Assembly (NCBI GenBank): GCA_031550725.1
Contig: JAVBOH010000008.1
Span: 248,001 to 312,000 of the forward strand
DNA length: 64,000 bases
Origin: UBA946 sp031550725
GTDB lineage: Bacteria; Bacillota; Clostridia; Oscillospirales; Ruminococcaceae
Direction: 5' to 3'
The number at the start of each line of letters is the position of its first letter. The first letter of the stretch is position 1. Both the position numbers and the translations under genes were made by a program. Below, piece after piece: positions 10,101 to 17,154 of the stretch. The notes under the pieces were generated by a model, which worked only from the letters and a program-made list of their open reading frames with translations, ran no database searches and had not been told where the DNA came from.

Positions 10101-10403
10101 AATGCTGATAACATAAGCAGGGATTTTCATATCCCACATAGTTTCGTTAACAGTAACAGTAACAGCCGCACCGAAAGGGTTATCATAAAGGACGGTTGAA
10201 TTACTGCCTTCTTTCTGGAGTTTTTTAATAATGCAGTCATCACATGACATGCCCAAAGCATCGGAGCAAAATCCGTCAACACTAAGCTTAGGGATGCGTT
10301 TTTTTGCAGCTGCATTATAATATAAAACCTTGCAGTCGGAAACCCTGATAACAATGAAGTCCATGTTTTTCATACTATCTAAAGCGGGTTTTGTATATAA
10401 CAT
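7191..10403 (-). CDS. Soluble hybrid sensor histidine kinase, multi-PAS - HisKA - HATPase - REC
   Basis: A 1070-residue protein with no convincing membrane segment. The N-terminus (1-270) carries a conserved-looking cysteine group (C46, C54, C57) and PAS-like folds; PAS domains follow at about 285-400, 415-530 and 535-660. HisKA has phospho-His 695 (HMSHDIRTP), HATPase has N815, DTGIGI near 848 and SGLGLA near 878, and the receiver has VVEDNE near 947 and phospho-Asp 996 (MDIRMPVMDG). Kinase core and receiver closely resemble those of the second hybrid kinase in the operon. It is the first gene of the operon, with GAGGTGA 5 nt before the ATG. It has no HPt or effector domain, so phosphate must pass to an unlinked partner (inference). 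Confidence 0.92.
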   Translation of the reverse strand: MLYTKPALDSMKNMDFIVIRVSDCKVLYYNAAAKKRIPKLSVDGFCSDALGMSCDDCIIKKLQKEGSNSTVLYDNPFGAAVTVTVNETMWDMKIPAYVISISDHYVFQREAQEIFGYGISPFSVENVYPRMFNINLTDNHYKRIHYKRLPAMDTIKNSGTYDEFYEQNYALIQQDFRDKFADKFSRSAVLESFRKGQTVIDDEFYMLGINNEYGWVNFHIYKMDDFTELNMSAVILCMPIDIFKQQEFAIARAETMAQKAIRENIEIQQLNERLKKAEHSAKLQKDFLQHLYDSVPTGIAQVNIDDLTYITINRAGIEIYGYAVNTFNMFAKPSFDMFVFKDDLEDIHNKLKQLQKVGDKISYERRLLSPQGNIIWIKGTMTRVIDQSGKEIYQMNYNDYTKEKLAELNAEKEHELYRTAALNSADMIFEYEIETDTLSVIETVEDAPNNEKQHINHNYQRGTLVNDMIHPDDAELAKRIFCMGDFSCPELRIRSNSDNSYNWYSAQGAVIKRGGFPVRVAGTLRNVEEYKNTQDKAVRLQKIFDHVIDNDYDHFCIINMEDHSYEYTASSGKTMGGVSSCGDYETWQNYTSSTFIHEDDRAEYDEKTNFDYIINELKKTQAFSFTFRSVRDKDLRWKEARISSFEKGKYALLVTRDVHQAFIEEIKKRNMLNDALINAEAANNAKRDFLSHMSHDIRTPMNAIIGMTTLAMRSLDTREAERTRDCLSKIDTSAKYLLELINNILDVSKIESGKLILQESLFSFSEFIDTIDVIVAPQAKDKGIRYIKNINENLNSYYIGDRIRLNQIITNLLSNSLKFTPENGKITMNAEVIKSTLHHDFIQFIITDTGIGIAPDNIDKLFEPFSQGENIPMSSGGSGLGLAITRSLVNLMNGTISVSSTLGVGTEFIVNLPLLIPENEKRTDNINQHHYISHDSDCMPDIRTVMVVEDNEINMEIAKSLLEMEGYDVITAQNGQEAVDLFSSYDEYSIRIILMDIRMPVMDGLVATRTIRALKRPDAAKIPIYAMSANAFTEDIQISLDSGMNGHLSKPININDVLEVVESAVYEIRS

Positions 10404-10448
10404 TTTAAGTCACCTCAATAACAATTCAGCATAGCGATTCATTTAAGA

Positions 10449-10469
10449 ATACAATTAATTAAATTGTAT
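10449..10469. promoter_or_regulatory. Perfect palindrome overlapping the kinase operon -10 box (putative operator)
   Basis: atacaatt-aatta-aattgtat: 8-bp arms around a 5-bp centre, covering the -10 hexamer at 10463-10468 and the probable start point. A symmetric site here is the expected position for a repressor; the regulator is not encoded beside it. Confidence 0.5.
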
Positions 10470-10492
10470 CATATACAGGATAAAAAAGTCAA
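10463..10492 (-). promoter_or_regulatory. SigA-type promoter of the kinase / binding-protein operon
   Basis: Read leftward: TTGACT (10487-10492), 18-bp spacer, TACAAT (10463-10468) preceded by TG. The start point is expected near 10456, about 50 nt before the first hybrid kinase. Confidence 0.7.
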
Positions 10493-10603
10493 GCATATTT
10501 AGTGAAAACGTCGTATCTTGACGATAATTTAGCGAATTACAAACGGCAAAATATCTTTTGCACAGCACAAAAACGGCATGGCTTCCATGACTTGATTGTA
10601 TTG

Positions 10604-10643
10604 CAAAAAAACGAACAACCCCATAAAAATGGAATTGTTCGTT
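10604..10643 (-). terminator. Rho-independent terminator of the DEAD-box helicase gene
   Basis: Arms aacgaacaa / ttgttcgtt (10610-10618, 10635-10643) with an inner cca/tgg pair; leftward the stem is followed by an uninterrupted run of seven T. Confidence 0.9.
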
Positions 10644-10653
10644 AAACACAATA

Positions 10654-12414
10654 TTACTGGAACTTCTTACGTCTGTTAGCAGTCTTAGCCCTGTTATCAG
10701 GACGTGACTTATCAAAATGACGGTAGTCTTTTTCCTGACTTCTAGGAGCGGAAGAAGTATCCTTACCTTCATAAAGCTTAATTTTAATCTTCTGACCATT
10801 AATCTTAGTGCCTGTCATAGTTTCAATAACATGAGCCTTGTCATCCTCATGAACTTCAACAGTAGTAAATTTGTCATAAATATCAATCTTACCAAAGCTT
10901 CTGCCAGAAAGACCTGTCGCATCAACAAGCGCACCAAGAATAAAATTAGGAGCAATCCTATTCTGTCTGCCAAGAGAAATTTCAACCTTAACACGACTTC
11001 CTCTGCCCTTGCTGCCATTACCAGCATTGCGGTCACGATCATTACGGCTGCGGTCATTGCGGTCACGGTCATTTCTGTTAGTGTTAAATGCAGGAGTAGC
11101 CTTGATAAATTCAGGCACAGAGCGAATTTCTTTTGAAATACGCATACCGAGCAAAGCACAAGCAACCTGTTCAGCAGTAAATCCCTTAGCAATGAGTGCA
11201 TCAAGGTCAGTGGAATAGCTTTCATATTTAGCGGATTCGATAGTAGTGCTGATTTTTTCAATAACATTTGATTTTTTAGCAGCAATAACATCATCACGAG
11301 TAGGCAAAGCCTTATGTTCAATATCAGCCTTAGTAAAACGAGCGATATTCATAAGCTCCATAACCTGTTTTCTGCCGCTTACGATAGTATATGCAGCACC
11401 GGATTTACCAGCACGTCCAGTACGTCCGATACGGTGGATATAATATTCATTATCCTGCGGGATATCATAATTGAAAACAGCATCAACATCATCAACATCA
11501 ATACCTCTTGCAGCAACGTCAGTTGCAATAAGAATAGTAAGTCTGCCTGACTTAAATGCATTAAGAACTTGAGTACGGCTAGCCTGCTTCATATCGCCAT
11601 GAAGTCCTGCTGCCTTATAGCCCTTTGAAACAAGGGACTCAGTAAGCTCATCAACCATACGCTTAGTGTTGCAAAATACCATAGATAGACGTGGCTCGAA
11701 CGCTAGCATAAGCATCTGCAAAGCATCAAGCTTTCTGCCCATAGGAACTTCATAGTAGTACTGCTTAACGCTTTCAACTGTACGTGATTTCTGTTCAACA
11801 CCAACAAGTATAGGGTCGCTCTGGAAGTTCTTTGTGATAGCCATGATTGGAGGAGGCATAGTAGCGGAGAAAAGAACAGTCTGTCTTTCCTCTGGAACTT
11901 TAGTAAGGATAGTTTCAATATCCTCACGGAATCCCATATTAAGCATTTCATCAGCTTCATCAAGGATGATAGTAGTTAAATTTTCAAGACGAAGTGTACG
12001 TCTTTCAAGATGGTCCATAACACGACCAGGAGTACCAACAACAATGTTGACACCTTTTCTTAGTGAGAAAATCTGTTTTTCGATATCAGCACCGCCATAA
12101 ACAGCACAAGGCTTAACCCAAGGCATGTAGCGTGAAAACTTAACAATTTCCTGGCAAGCCTGCATAGCAAGCTCACGAGTAGGACAAAGAATAAGCACCT
12201 GAACTTTATTCTGTAATTCCTTGTCAATGCGTTCAATAGCAGGGATAGCGAAAGCGGCAGTCTTGCCTGTACCAGTGTGTGAACGACCAATAACATCTTT
12301 ACCCTCAAGAAGCAAAGGGATAGTTTTTGCCTGAATTTCTGTTGCGGATTCGTAACCGATTTCTTCAACGGCTTTTAGGATTTCTGGGGATAGACCGAGT
12401 TCATTAAAAAGCAT
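10654..12414 (-). CDS. DEAD-box RNA helicase (CshA/DbpA-like) with C-terminal RNA-binding domain
   Basis: An ATP-dependent RNA helicase of 586 residues, for ribosome assembly, mRNA turnover or cold adaptation. Visible motifs: Q motif near 25, HTGTGKT (46-52), PTRELA (78-83), DEAD (152-155), SAT (183-185) and HRIGRTGR near 325. After the two RecA lobes comes a basic Asn-Asp-Arg repeat linker near 450-465, then a DbpA-type RNA-binding domain at about 475-550 and a basic tail. I chose ATG 12414 because AAAGGA lies 6 nt upstream; the longer TTG start at 12429 would overlap that site. It is a single-gene transcript with its own promoter, a ~215-nt structured leader and a terminator. The exact paralogue name (cshA, deaD or dbpA) is left open. 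Confidence 0.93.
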   Translation of the reverse strand: MLFNELGLSPEILKAVEEIGYESATEIQAKTIPLLLEGKDVIGRSHTGTGKTAAFAIPAIERIDKELQNKVQVLILCPTRELAMQACQEIVKFSRYMPWVKPCAVYGGADIEKQIFSLRKGVNIVVGTPGRVMDHLERRTLRLENLTTIILDEADEMLNMGFREDIETILTKVPEERQTVLFSATMPPPIMAITKNFQSDPILVGVEQKSRTVESVKQYYYEVPMGRKLDALQMLMLAFEPRLSMVFCNTKRMVDELTESLVSKGYKAAGLHGDMKQASRTQVLNAFKSGRLTILIATDVAARGIDVDDVDAVFNYDIPQDNEYYIHRIGRTGRAGKSGAAYTIVSGRKQVMELMNIARFTKADIEHKALPTRDDVIAAKKSNVIEKISTTIESAKYESYSTDLDALIAKGFTAEQVACALLGMRISKEIRSVPEFIKATPAFNTNRNDRDRNDRSRNDRDRNAGNGSKGRGSRVKVEISLGRQNRIAPNFILGALVDATGLSGRSFGKIDIYDKFTTVEVHEDDKAHVIETMTGTKINGQKIKIKLYEGKDTSSAPRSQEKDYRHFDKSRPDNRAKTANRRKKFQ

Positions 12415-12470
12415 ATAGGTTCCTTTCAAAATAAAATAATAACGACTGGTGCTATATGCTTATACATTAT

Positions 12471-12494
12471 AATCAACTGAAAAATCAACTGAAA
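12471..12494. repeat. Tandem 12-bp direct repeat in the helicase leader
   Basis: Two perfect adjacent copies of aatcaactgaaa lie in the untranslated leader of the DEAD-box gene, between the start codon and the long hairpin. Function unknown. Confidence 0.6.
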
Positions 12495-12508
12495 CTATGC
12501 GAATATAT

Positions 12509-12546
12509 AATTCTTTATGGTATATGCAAATATACCATAAAGAATT
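12509..12546 (-). promoter_or_regulatory. Perfect 17-bp hairpin with GCAA/TTGC loop in the helicase 5' leader
   Basis: Arms 12509-12525 and 12530-12546 are exact reverse complements around 4 nt (gcaa on the plus strand, ttgc in the leftward RNA). It lies inside the predicted ~215-nt untranslated leader of the helicase mRNA and is not followed by a U-run, so it is not a terminator. It could serve as a thermosensitive or autoregulatory element, as known for other cold-shock helicase leaders. The rest of 12415-12785 holds no gene. Confidence 0.6.
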
Positions 12547-12635
12547 TGGTATCGAAAAGTGATACGTAAGCATTATGCACCAACTACTCCGAACGCATAA
12601 AATGACAGTTCGGTATTGTGAAAACAATGTTATCT

Positions 12636-12665
12636 ATTATATCACGACAAACTATATCAAGTCAA
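12636..12665 (-). promoter_or_regulatory. Promoter of the DEAD-box helicase gene
   Basis: Leftward: TTGACT (12660-12665), 18-bp spacer, TATAAT (12636-12641) with extended TG. It lies about 215 nt from the start codon. Confidence 0.75.
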
Positions 12666-12785
12666 ACAGTTTTTGTAAATATCAAACGTTTTCGTAGATA
12701 TATACAAAAACGACAAATTATGAATATATAATTGAACGTATTGTACAAATTCGGGCGTTAGTACCGCTCGCCCACACAATAAAAT

Positions 12786-13466
12786 TCATTTCTCGATATG
12801 TTTCTGTTTATAAATCTTATAAGACACAGCTGAACTGACAGCAAAGAACATATCAACAGCAAGTGCAATAAAGAACATCGGCGAAGTTGGGTCAGAAATT
12901 TTTGCACCAACAACAGTAGTTGCAATCATTCCAGGGAGAATACCAAGCATAGAGCCGACATAATATTTAAGCGGGCTAAATCCGACAGACCCTAAAAACA
13001 TACTGACAAGGTCACAGGGCAGCATATTGATAACACGCAGAAAATAAGCGATAAACCATTCATTTTTTGACTTTATTTCATTAAGCTTTTTCGAGTTTTT
13101 GTTTTTATTAATAAGTCCCTCAACAAGCTCACGTTCAGCATATCTGCCAATAAGATAAGGCAGGGTAATCTGAATGAGTATACCGATAATATTTACGATT
13201 ATAGCGACGAAAACATTCGGAAAAATCGCACCAGATGCAATTTGAAGTATCATCATCGGAAAAATAAAGGACATTGATTTTAAAGCAAAAAGTCCCCAGA
13301 TGACAAGTGCCGCAATAAAAAGATTTTCTGGTGTAAATGCAAGTATTTTCTCAACGGAAATACCCTTGAAATATATAAAATAAATCGCAATGCAAATTCC
13401 AATCATAATAAGCGGTGAAATCTGAATGAATGTTTTAAGTATCTTTGATTTTTTATTTAAGTTCAT
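12786..13466 (-). CDS. TVP38/TMEM64 (VTT/DedA-like) membrane protein
   Basis: A 226-residue integral membrane protein with about five to six hydrophobic segments. The core sequence around PYLIGRYAERELVEG and the later CDLVSMFLGSVGFSPLKYYVGSMLGILPG fits the VTT/SNARE-associated domain, whose members move lipids across membranes or help envelope homeostasis. I take the ATG at 13466 (AAAGGA 8 nt upstream) rather than the longer frame from 13502, because the promoter -10 box at 13503-13508 would leave no leader for it. It is transcribed alone, divergently from the RING-like gene. Its role in this cell is not known. Confidence 0.8.
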   Translation of the reverse strand: MNLNKKSKILKTFIQISPLIMIGICIAIYFIYFKGISVEKILAFTPENLFIAALVIWGLFALKSMSFIFPMMILQIASGAIFPNVFVAIIVNIIGILIQITLPYLIGRYAERELVEGLINKNKNSKKLNEIKSKNEWFIAYFLRVINMLPCDLVSMFLGSVGFSPLKYYVGSMLGILPGMIATTVVGAKISDPTSPMFFIALAVDMFFAVSSAVSYKIYKQKHIEK

Positions 13467-13502
13467 ATTATCAGTCCTTTTAGCAGTTAATTCTATACCC
13501 AT

Positions 13503-13531
13503 ATTATATCACTCTCCATCTATGATTACAA
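13503..13531 (-). promoter_or_regulatory. Promoter of the VTT-domain gene
   Basis: Leftward: TTGTAA (13526-13531), 17-bp spacer, TATAAT (13503-13508), extended TG. Confidence 0.65.
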
Positions 13532-13580
13532 GAATTATACTTTCAATTTGTGATAAACTAATGAAAGTATTTACATATCC

Positions 13581-13609
13581 TTGTTATTTTGTGCTGTTTG
13601 TGGTATAAT
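13581..13609 (+). promoter_or_regulatory. Promoter of the RING-like gene / galU operon
   Basis: TTGTTA (13581-13586), 17-bp spacer, TATAAT (13604-13609); start point expected near 13616, about 40 nt before the ATG. Confidence 0.7.
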
Positions 13610-13654
13610 ATTCTACAAATGAAATGTCAAGATTAAATTTGATTGGAGAAGTCT

Positions 13655-14683
13655 ATGTCAATCTTTACAGGCACACGCTGCATGGTGTGTAATGAAAAAT
13701 TCGGTAATAATGATGATATAGTAGTATGTCCAGACTGCGGCACACCATATCACAGAGAATGCTATTTAAAAAATAAAGCTTGCGTAAATACACTTTTGCA
13801 TGAAAGCGGCAGACCATGGCAGCCAATGTATGATGTCGGAGATGATGCAATGCTGTATCAGGATATAAAATGCAAGGAATGCAGTCATACAAATCCACCT
13901 ATGACACTTTTTTGTGAGAGCTGCGGCAATCCATTAGCTGCCTTGGAATTTCACAATGAAAATGTGCGAAAGAAAATCGAGGAGTCTGCTGTAAAAACAG
14001 ATAACTATACCCCACGAGGATATAATCAGACTCAGAACAACGGAGTAAATATCTCGCCATATCTTATTAACTATACAGACAGACTATGCGGATATAATCC
14101 TGAGGAGGATTATGACGGAGTTAAGCTATCAGAGCTTGGGGACTATGTTGATACCAATACACATTATTATCTGCCGCTCTTCAAGCGTTTCAAGGAAACA
14201 AGCAGAAATTTTTCATGGAACTTAACAGCAATGCTGTTTCCAGAGCTGTTTTTTGCAAACAGAAAAATGCCGCTTGCAGCATTGCTTGCAGTGTTAGTAA
14301 GATATATAGTTTTCATACCATTTTTTATTGAGGCATTTGCAATAGCAGGCGGCACAAGCGTGCTGGCAAAATTTGCATCACAGTTTAATGTAACAGGCTC
14401 ATCATTCCAAATGCTTGAAATGCTTGTATATGTTCTGTCCTACTCACTGATGTTTTTCTGCGGCAGTCATGCCAACTCGCTATATTATAAAAAAGCGCTG
14501 AAAAAAATCAAGAGCATAAAGCAAAAGGGTGAGCTAAGTGATATGCCGCCACAGAATGTATCTGCTGTTATAGTAAAAAAAGGCGGTACATCAGGACTTT
14601 GGCTTGCACTTTTCATATGCTTAGATGCATTACCTTACTTATCAATTTGGTGCTATAATGCATTATCTATGTTCTTCAAATAA
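13655..14683 (+). CDS. RING-like zinc-finger plus zinc-ribbon membrane protein
   Basis: A 342-residue protein. The N-terminus has a prokaryotic RING-type cross-brace: C9, C12, C25, C28, H33, C36, with the typical DCGTPYHRECY. A second four-cysteine ribbon follows (C73, C76, C87, C90). After a flexible Asn-rich stretch, a membrane region with about four hydrophobic segments (from ~190, FSWNLTAMLFPELFF) resembles DUF2628-type proteins; the last helix is at the C-terminus. The ATG at 13655 has GGAG 6 nt upstream. It heads an operon with galU (21 nt away). The function is unknown: the zinc fingers face the cytoplasm and could bind protein partners. No ubiquitin-like genes are nearby. Confidence 0.75.
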   Translation: MSIFTGTRCMVCNEKFGNNDDIVVCPDCGTPYHRECYLKNKACVNTLLHESGRPWQPMYDVGDDAMLYQDIKCKECSHTNPPMTLFCESCGNPLAALEFHNENVRKKIEESAVKTDNYTPRGYNQTQNNGVNISPYLINYTDRLCGYNPEEDYDGVKLSELGDYVDTNTHYYLPLFKRFKETSRNFSWNLTAMLFPELFFANRKMPLAALLAVLVRYIVFIPFFIEAFAIAGGTSVLAKFASQFNVTGSSFQMLEMLVYVLSYSLMFFCGSHANSLYYKKALKKIKSIKQKGELSDMPPQNVSAVIVKKGGTSGLWLALFICLDALPYLSIWCYNALSMFFK

Positions 14684-14704
14684 ATTTTCAAAGGGGTAAT
14701 TGAT

Positions 14705-15574
14705 ATGCAGATTAAAAAAGCAGTAATAACAGCAGCGGGCTTAGGCACAAGGGTATTGCCTGCAACAAAGTCCATGCCAAAGGAAATGCTTCCCATTGTT
14801 GATAAGCCTGCAATACAGTTTATTGTAGAAGAATGTGTCAAAGCAGGAATAACAGAAATACTTATAATATTATCTAGGGGCAAATTTATAGTTGAGGACC
14901 ATTTTGACAGAGCACCGCAGCTTGAACAGCAGCTTGCAAAAAGCAATAAAACCGCAATGCTCAGTGATGTTATAAACATTGCAAATATGGCTGATATTAT
15001 GTATGTTCGCCAGCAGGAGCAGCTAGGTCTTGGACATGCTATACTTTGTGCAAAGAATTTTGTAGGGAATGAGCCGTTTGCAGTTTTGTATGGTGATGAT
15101 GTTATAATCGGTGAAGACCCTGCAATCGGACAGCTTTGCAGGGCTTATGAAAAATATAATAAAGGTATAGTCGGTATTAAAGAAGTTTCGAATGAGGATG
15201 TATATAAATACTCGTCCATGAAACTTGAACGTCTAGATGATGGTTATTATAATATTGATGACATGATAGAAAAGCCACGTCCTGAGCAGGTGTTTTCTAA
15301 CTTTTCAATACTTGGAAGATGCATACTTCCGCCACAGATTTTGGATATACTAGAAAGCACACCAAACGGTGCAAATAACGAATTACAGCTAACTGATGCT
15401 ATGAAAACCTTATCCAATAAAGACGGCATGATAGGTGTTGATTTCACAGGAACACGTTATGATATGGGTAATAAGCTAGGTATTATGAAAGCAGGGATTG
15501 AGGTTGGACTTAATCATGCTGAAATTGGTGAGGGCTTAAGAGAATATATCAAGGAGCTTGCAAAGACTTTATAA
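14705..15574 (+). CDS. galU: UTP-glucose-1-phosphate uridylyltransferase
   Basis: Makes UDP-glucose from UTP and glucose-1-phosphate, the precursor for glycolipids, wall polymers and UDP-galactose. A full-length 289-residue nucleotidyltransferase: the nucleotide-binding AGLGTRVLPATKSMPKEMLP is at 11-30, followed by the family's QLGLGHAILCAK segment near 110 and the metal-site YGDDVI near 130. AAAGGGG lies ahead of the ATG. It is co-transcribed with the RING-like membrane protein gene; the next transcription unit (a small RNA) begins immediately after its stop. It may support the flippase and alpha-galactosidase pathways elsewhere in the window. Confidence 0.96.
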   Translation: MQIKKAVITAAGLGTRVLPATKSMPKEMLPIVDKPAIQFIVEECVKAGITEILIILSRGKFIVEDHFDRAPQLEQQLAKSNKTAMLSDVINIANMADIMYVRQQEQLGLGHAILCAKNFVGNEPFAVLYGDDVIIGEDPAIGQLCRAYEKYNKGIVGIKEVSNEDVYKYSSMKLERLDDGYYNIDDMIEKPRPEQVFSNFSILGRCILPPQILDILESTPNGANNELQLTDAMKTLSNKDGMIGVDFTGTRYDMGNKLGIMKAGIEVGLNHAEIGEGLREYIKELAKTL

Positions 15575-15576
15575 AC

Positions 15577-15605
15577 TTTACAAATCCGAATAAATATATT
15601 ATAAT
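15577..15605 (+). promoter_or_regulatory. Promoter of the orphan small RNA
   Basis: TTTACA (15577-15582), 17-bp spacer, consensus TATAAT (15600-15605). Its -35 box directly follows the galU stop codon. Start point expected near 15612. Confidence 0.7.
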
Positions 15606-15611
15606 ATAGAT

Positions 15612-15768
15612 AGAATAAAGATATAGATATTTTGAGGTGGAAGATTTCGTGTGATCCATACGCCGTTGGTACAAATCAGGGAAAAACCGAGATATGCAGG
15701 AGTTTGCATGCCTGCCCCAATATCTATCGTTTAAGAGGGAGAGTCAAAAAGACACTCCCTCTTTGTTT
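15612..15768 (+). ncRNA. Unassigned structured small RNA (~155 nt)
   Basis: A stand-alone transcription unit between galU and the BtuF-like gene: consensus promoter, no open reading frame with a ribosome site, and a strong terminator. A closing helix pairs 15623-15631 with 15719-15727 (9 bp) and appears to continue with the G-rich strand near 15634 against the C-rich strand near 15715. Inside are gattt (15643-15647) with aaatc (15673-15677), enclosing cgtgtg (15648-15653) with catacg (15657-15662), and a gcagg/cctgc hairpin. It lacks the GGAAG...AGCAGCC apical motif of SRP RNA and the conserved cores of the riboswitches I know. 6S RNA is a possibility by size and rod shape, but not shown. Confidence 0.55.
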
Positions 15769-15770
15769 AT
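15733..15770 (+). terminator. Rho-independent terminator of the small RNA
   Basis: aagagggag / ctccctctt (15733-15741, 15755-15763) with an inner gtc/gac pair and a T-rich tail. Confidence 0.85.
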
Positions 15771-15792
15771 TATGTGAAAATTTCATAAGCTA

Positions 15793-15821
15793 TTGTGTTA
15801 TTTTGTCGGATGTGATATAAT
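15793..15821 (+). promoter_or_regulatory. Promoter of the BtuF-like lipoprotein gene
   Basis: TTGTGT (15793-15798), 17-bp spacer, TATAAT (15816-15821) with extended TG. Confidence 0.65.
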
Positions 15822-15866
15822 TTTAGAGTAATACTATACGAAAATTATTAGTAAGGAGTCTTATAT

Positions 15867-16781
15867 TTGAAAAAGCTTACTCCATTAAAATATATAGCAA
15901 TAGTGACATTACTAATGAGCCTTGCTTTTACAGCTTGTAAAGAAATTGACGAAAACCTTGAGGTTGAAACAGTTAGCGAAACAGAGGTTACAGAACTGCC
16001 ATACCCTGTTGAAGCAGGAGCGTTAATTTTTAAAAGCGCACCAGAAACTGTCGTGTCCGTTTCACCAGCACTGACAGAGATAATATGTGAGCTGGGGTAT
16101 AGTGATTTTATCATAGGCAGGAGCATGTATTGTACATATCCTGAAAGTATTTCAGACAGAAACACAATGGGTTCAGCAGCAAACCCTGATATAAGCGCAA
16201 TTTCCGCAGCAGCACCAGTACTTCTGATATCTCAAAGTCCCATTGCCAAAAAGGATATTGTCACAATTGAGGATGCAGGTACAAGGGTACTTATTATGCA
16301 GTCCCCTGCTTCCGTTGATGAACTATACAATAATTATGCAAGCATAGCCTCTATTTTTGGCGGCAGACTGAATGCAGATGCAGCAGCAGAGGATGCTGTT
16401 GAGCCATTGAAAAAAGCACTTTCCGAGGCAGAAAATTCAATCGGAAGCTATATTTATATTCTCGATTCTTATTTATCTGTTGCAAATAATGACACTTTTA
16501 TCGGCGATTTCATGTCGCATTTCGGTAAAAATACCGCACCGGATGATGCTATATCACTTTCAAGCGATGAACTAAAGGAAATCAATCCTGAATATATTTT
16601 CATAGCCGCACCTGTCAGCTATAAAAAATTCTGTGAAAAATTTGATGACCTTGATGCAGTCGAAAACGGTCATGTTATTGTGATAAGCAAGGAGTTACAG
16701 GAAAGACTTGAACGTCCGACATCACGTTTGTCCGAAACAGTGTATGAAATACTTGAAGAAATAAAAAATACCGGTACATGA
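15867..16781 (+). CDS. Periplasmic-binding-type lipoprotein, BtuF/FepB-like (cobalamin/iron-chelate)
   Basis: A 304-residue lipoprotein of the TroA/BtuF fold. A signal sequence ends in a lipobox-like AFTAC with Cys24, then an acidic linker and the characteristic segment VVSVSPALTEIICELG at about 61-76, followed by GRSMYCTYPESI. Two lobes joined by a long helix near 180-195 fit a single-helix-hinge binding protein. The start is TTG at 15867 with AAGGAG 8 nt upstream. No permease or ATPase is next to it, and no cobalamin riboswitch is visible ahead of it. The following small membrane protein gene is 21 nt away. The ligand could be cobalamin, corrinoid, siderophore or haem. Confidence 0.8.
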   Translation: MKKLTPLKYIAIVTLLMSLAFTACKEIDENLEVETVSETEVTELPYPVEAGALIFKSAPETVVSVSPALTEIICELGYSDFIIGRSMYCTYPESISDRNTMGSAANPDISAISAAAPVLLISQSPIAKKDIVTIEDAGTRVLIMQSPASVDELYNNYASIASIFGGRLNADAAAEDAVEPLKKALSEAENSIGSYIYILDSYLSVANNDTFIGDFMSHFGKNTAPDDAISLSSDELKEINPEYIFIAAPVSYKKFCEKFDDLDAVENGHVIVISKELQERLERPTSRLSETVYEILEEIKNTGT

Positions 16782-16802
16782 TTAGAATTAAGGAGTATTA
16801 TA

Positions 16803-17111
16803 ATGCCTTTTAATAAAATTGTTTTACTTGAAATAAATTATGAGTCATTAAGTCTGATGTTAAAATTCGCTTTTGCGATGATAGGTTTATTGCTGTTAAT
16901 ATGGCTGCTTGCAGTTATCACACCAAAGCTTGCAAAGGTTATTGACCGTATGTTTGGACGTGTCAAAATTGACAAAGGAACTGACACTATGCCTGTTTCC
17001 GATGATGGAAAGGAAGTTTATAAGGTATATGATATTTATGACGGCGCAAAGCTTACAGCTGCGTCAAGGGAATTGAATAATAATAATGAAGAAATATCAG
17101 ATGATATTTAA
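16803..17111 (+). CDS. Small single-span membrane protein, hypothetical
   Basis: 102 residues: one hydrophobic helix at about 20-42 (FAFAMIGLLLLIWLLAVI), then a basic juxtamembrane stretch and an acidic, Asn-rich cytoplasmic tail. AAGGAG sits 8 nt before the ATG. It lies 21 nt after the BtuF-like gene and is presumably co-transcribed. No family recognised; the residue pattern gives no catalytic hint. Confidence 0.65.
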   Translation: MPFNKIVLLEINYESLSLMLKFAFAMIGLLLLIWLLAVITPKLAKVIDRMFGRVKIDKGTDTMPVSDDGKEVYKVYDIYDGAKLTAASRELNNNNEEISDDI

Positions 17112-17117
17112 TAAGAA

Positions 17118-17150
17118 ATAGCCATCCAATTAAGCTAAAGGAATGGCTAT
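17118..17150. terminator. Hairpin between convergent genes
   Basis: atagccat / atggctat (17118-17125, 17143-17150). It lies between two convergent genes; T-tracts on either side are weak. Confidence 0.5.
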
Positions 17151-17154
17151 GTTA

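Noticed and set aside
15612..15768. SAM or cobalamin riboswitch for the BtuF-like gene
   Set aside because: GAGGTGGA recalls SAM-I, but the GATGAAACC and other core parts are missing, no B12 box is seen, and the downstream gene has a separate promoter.
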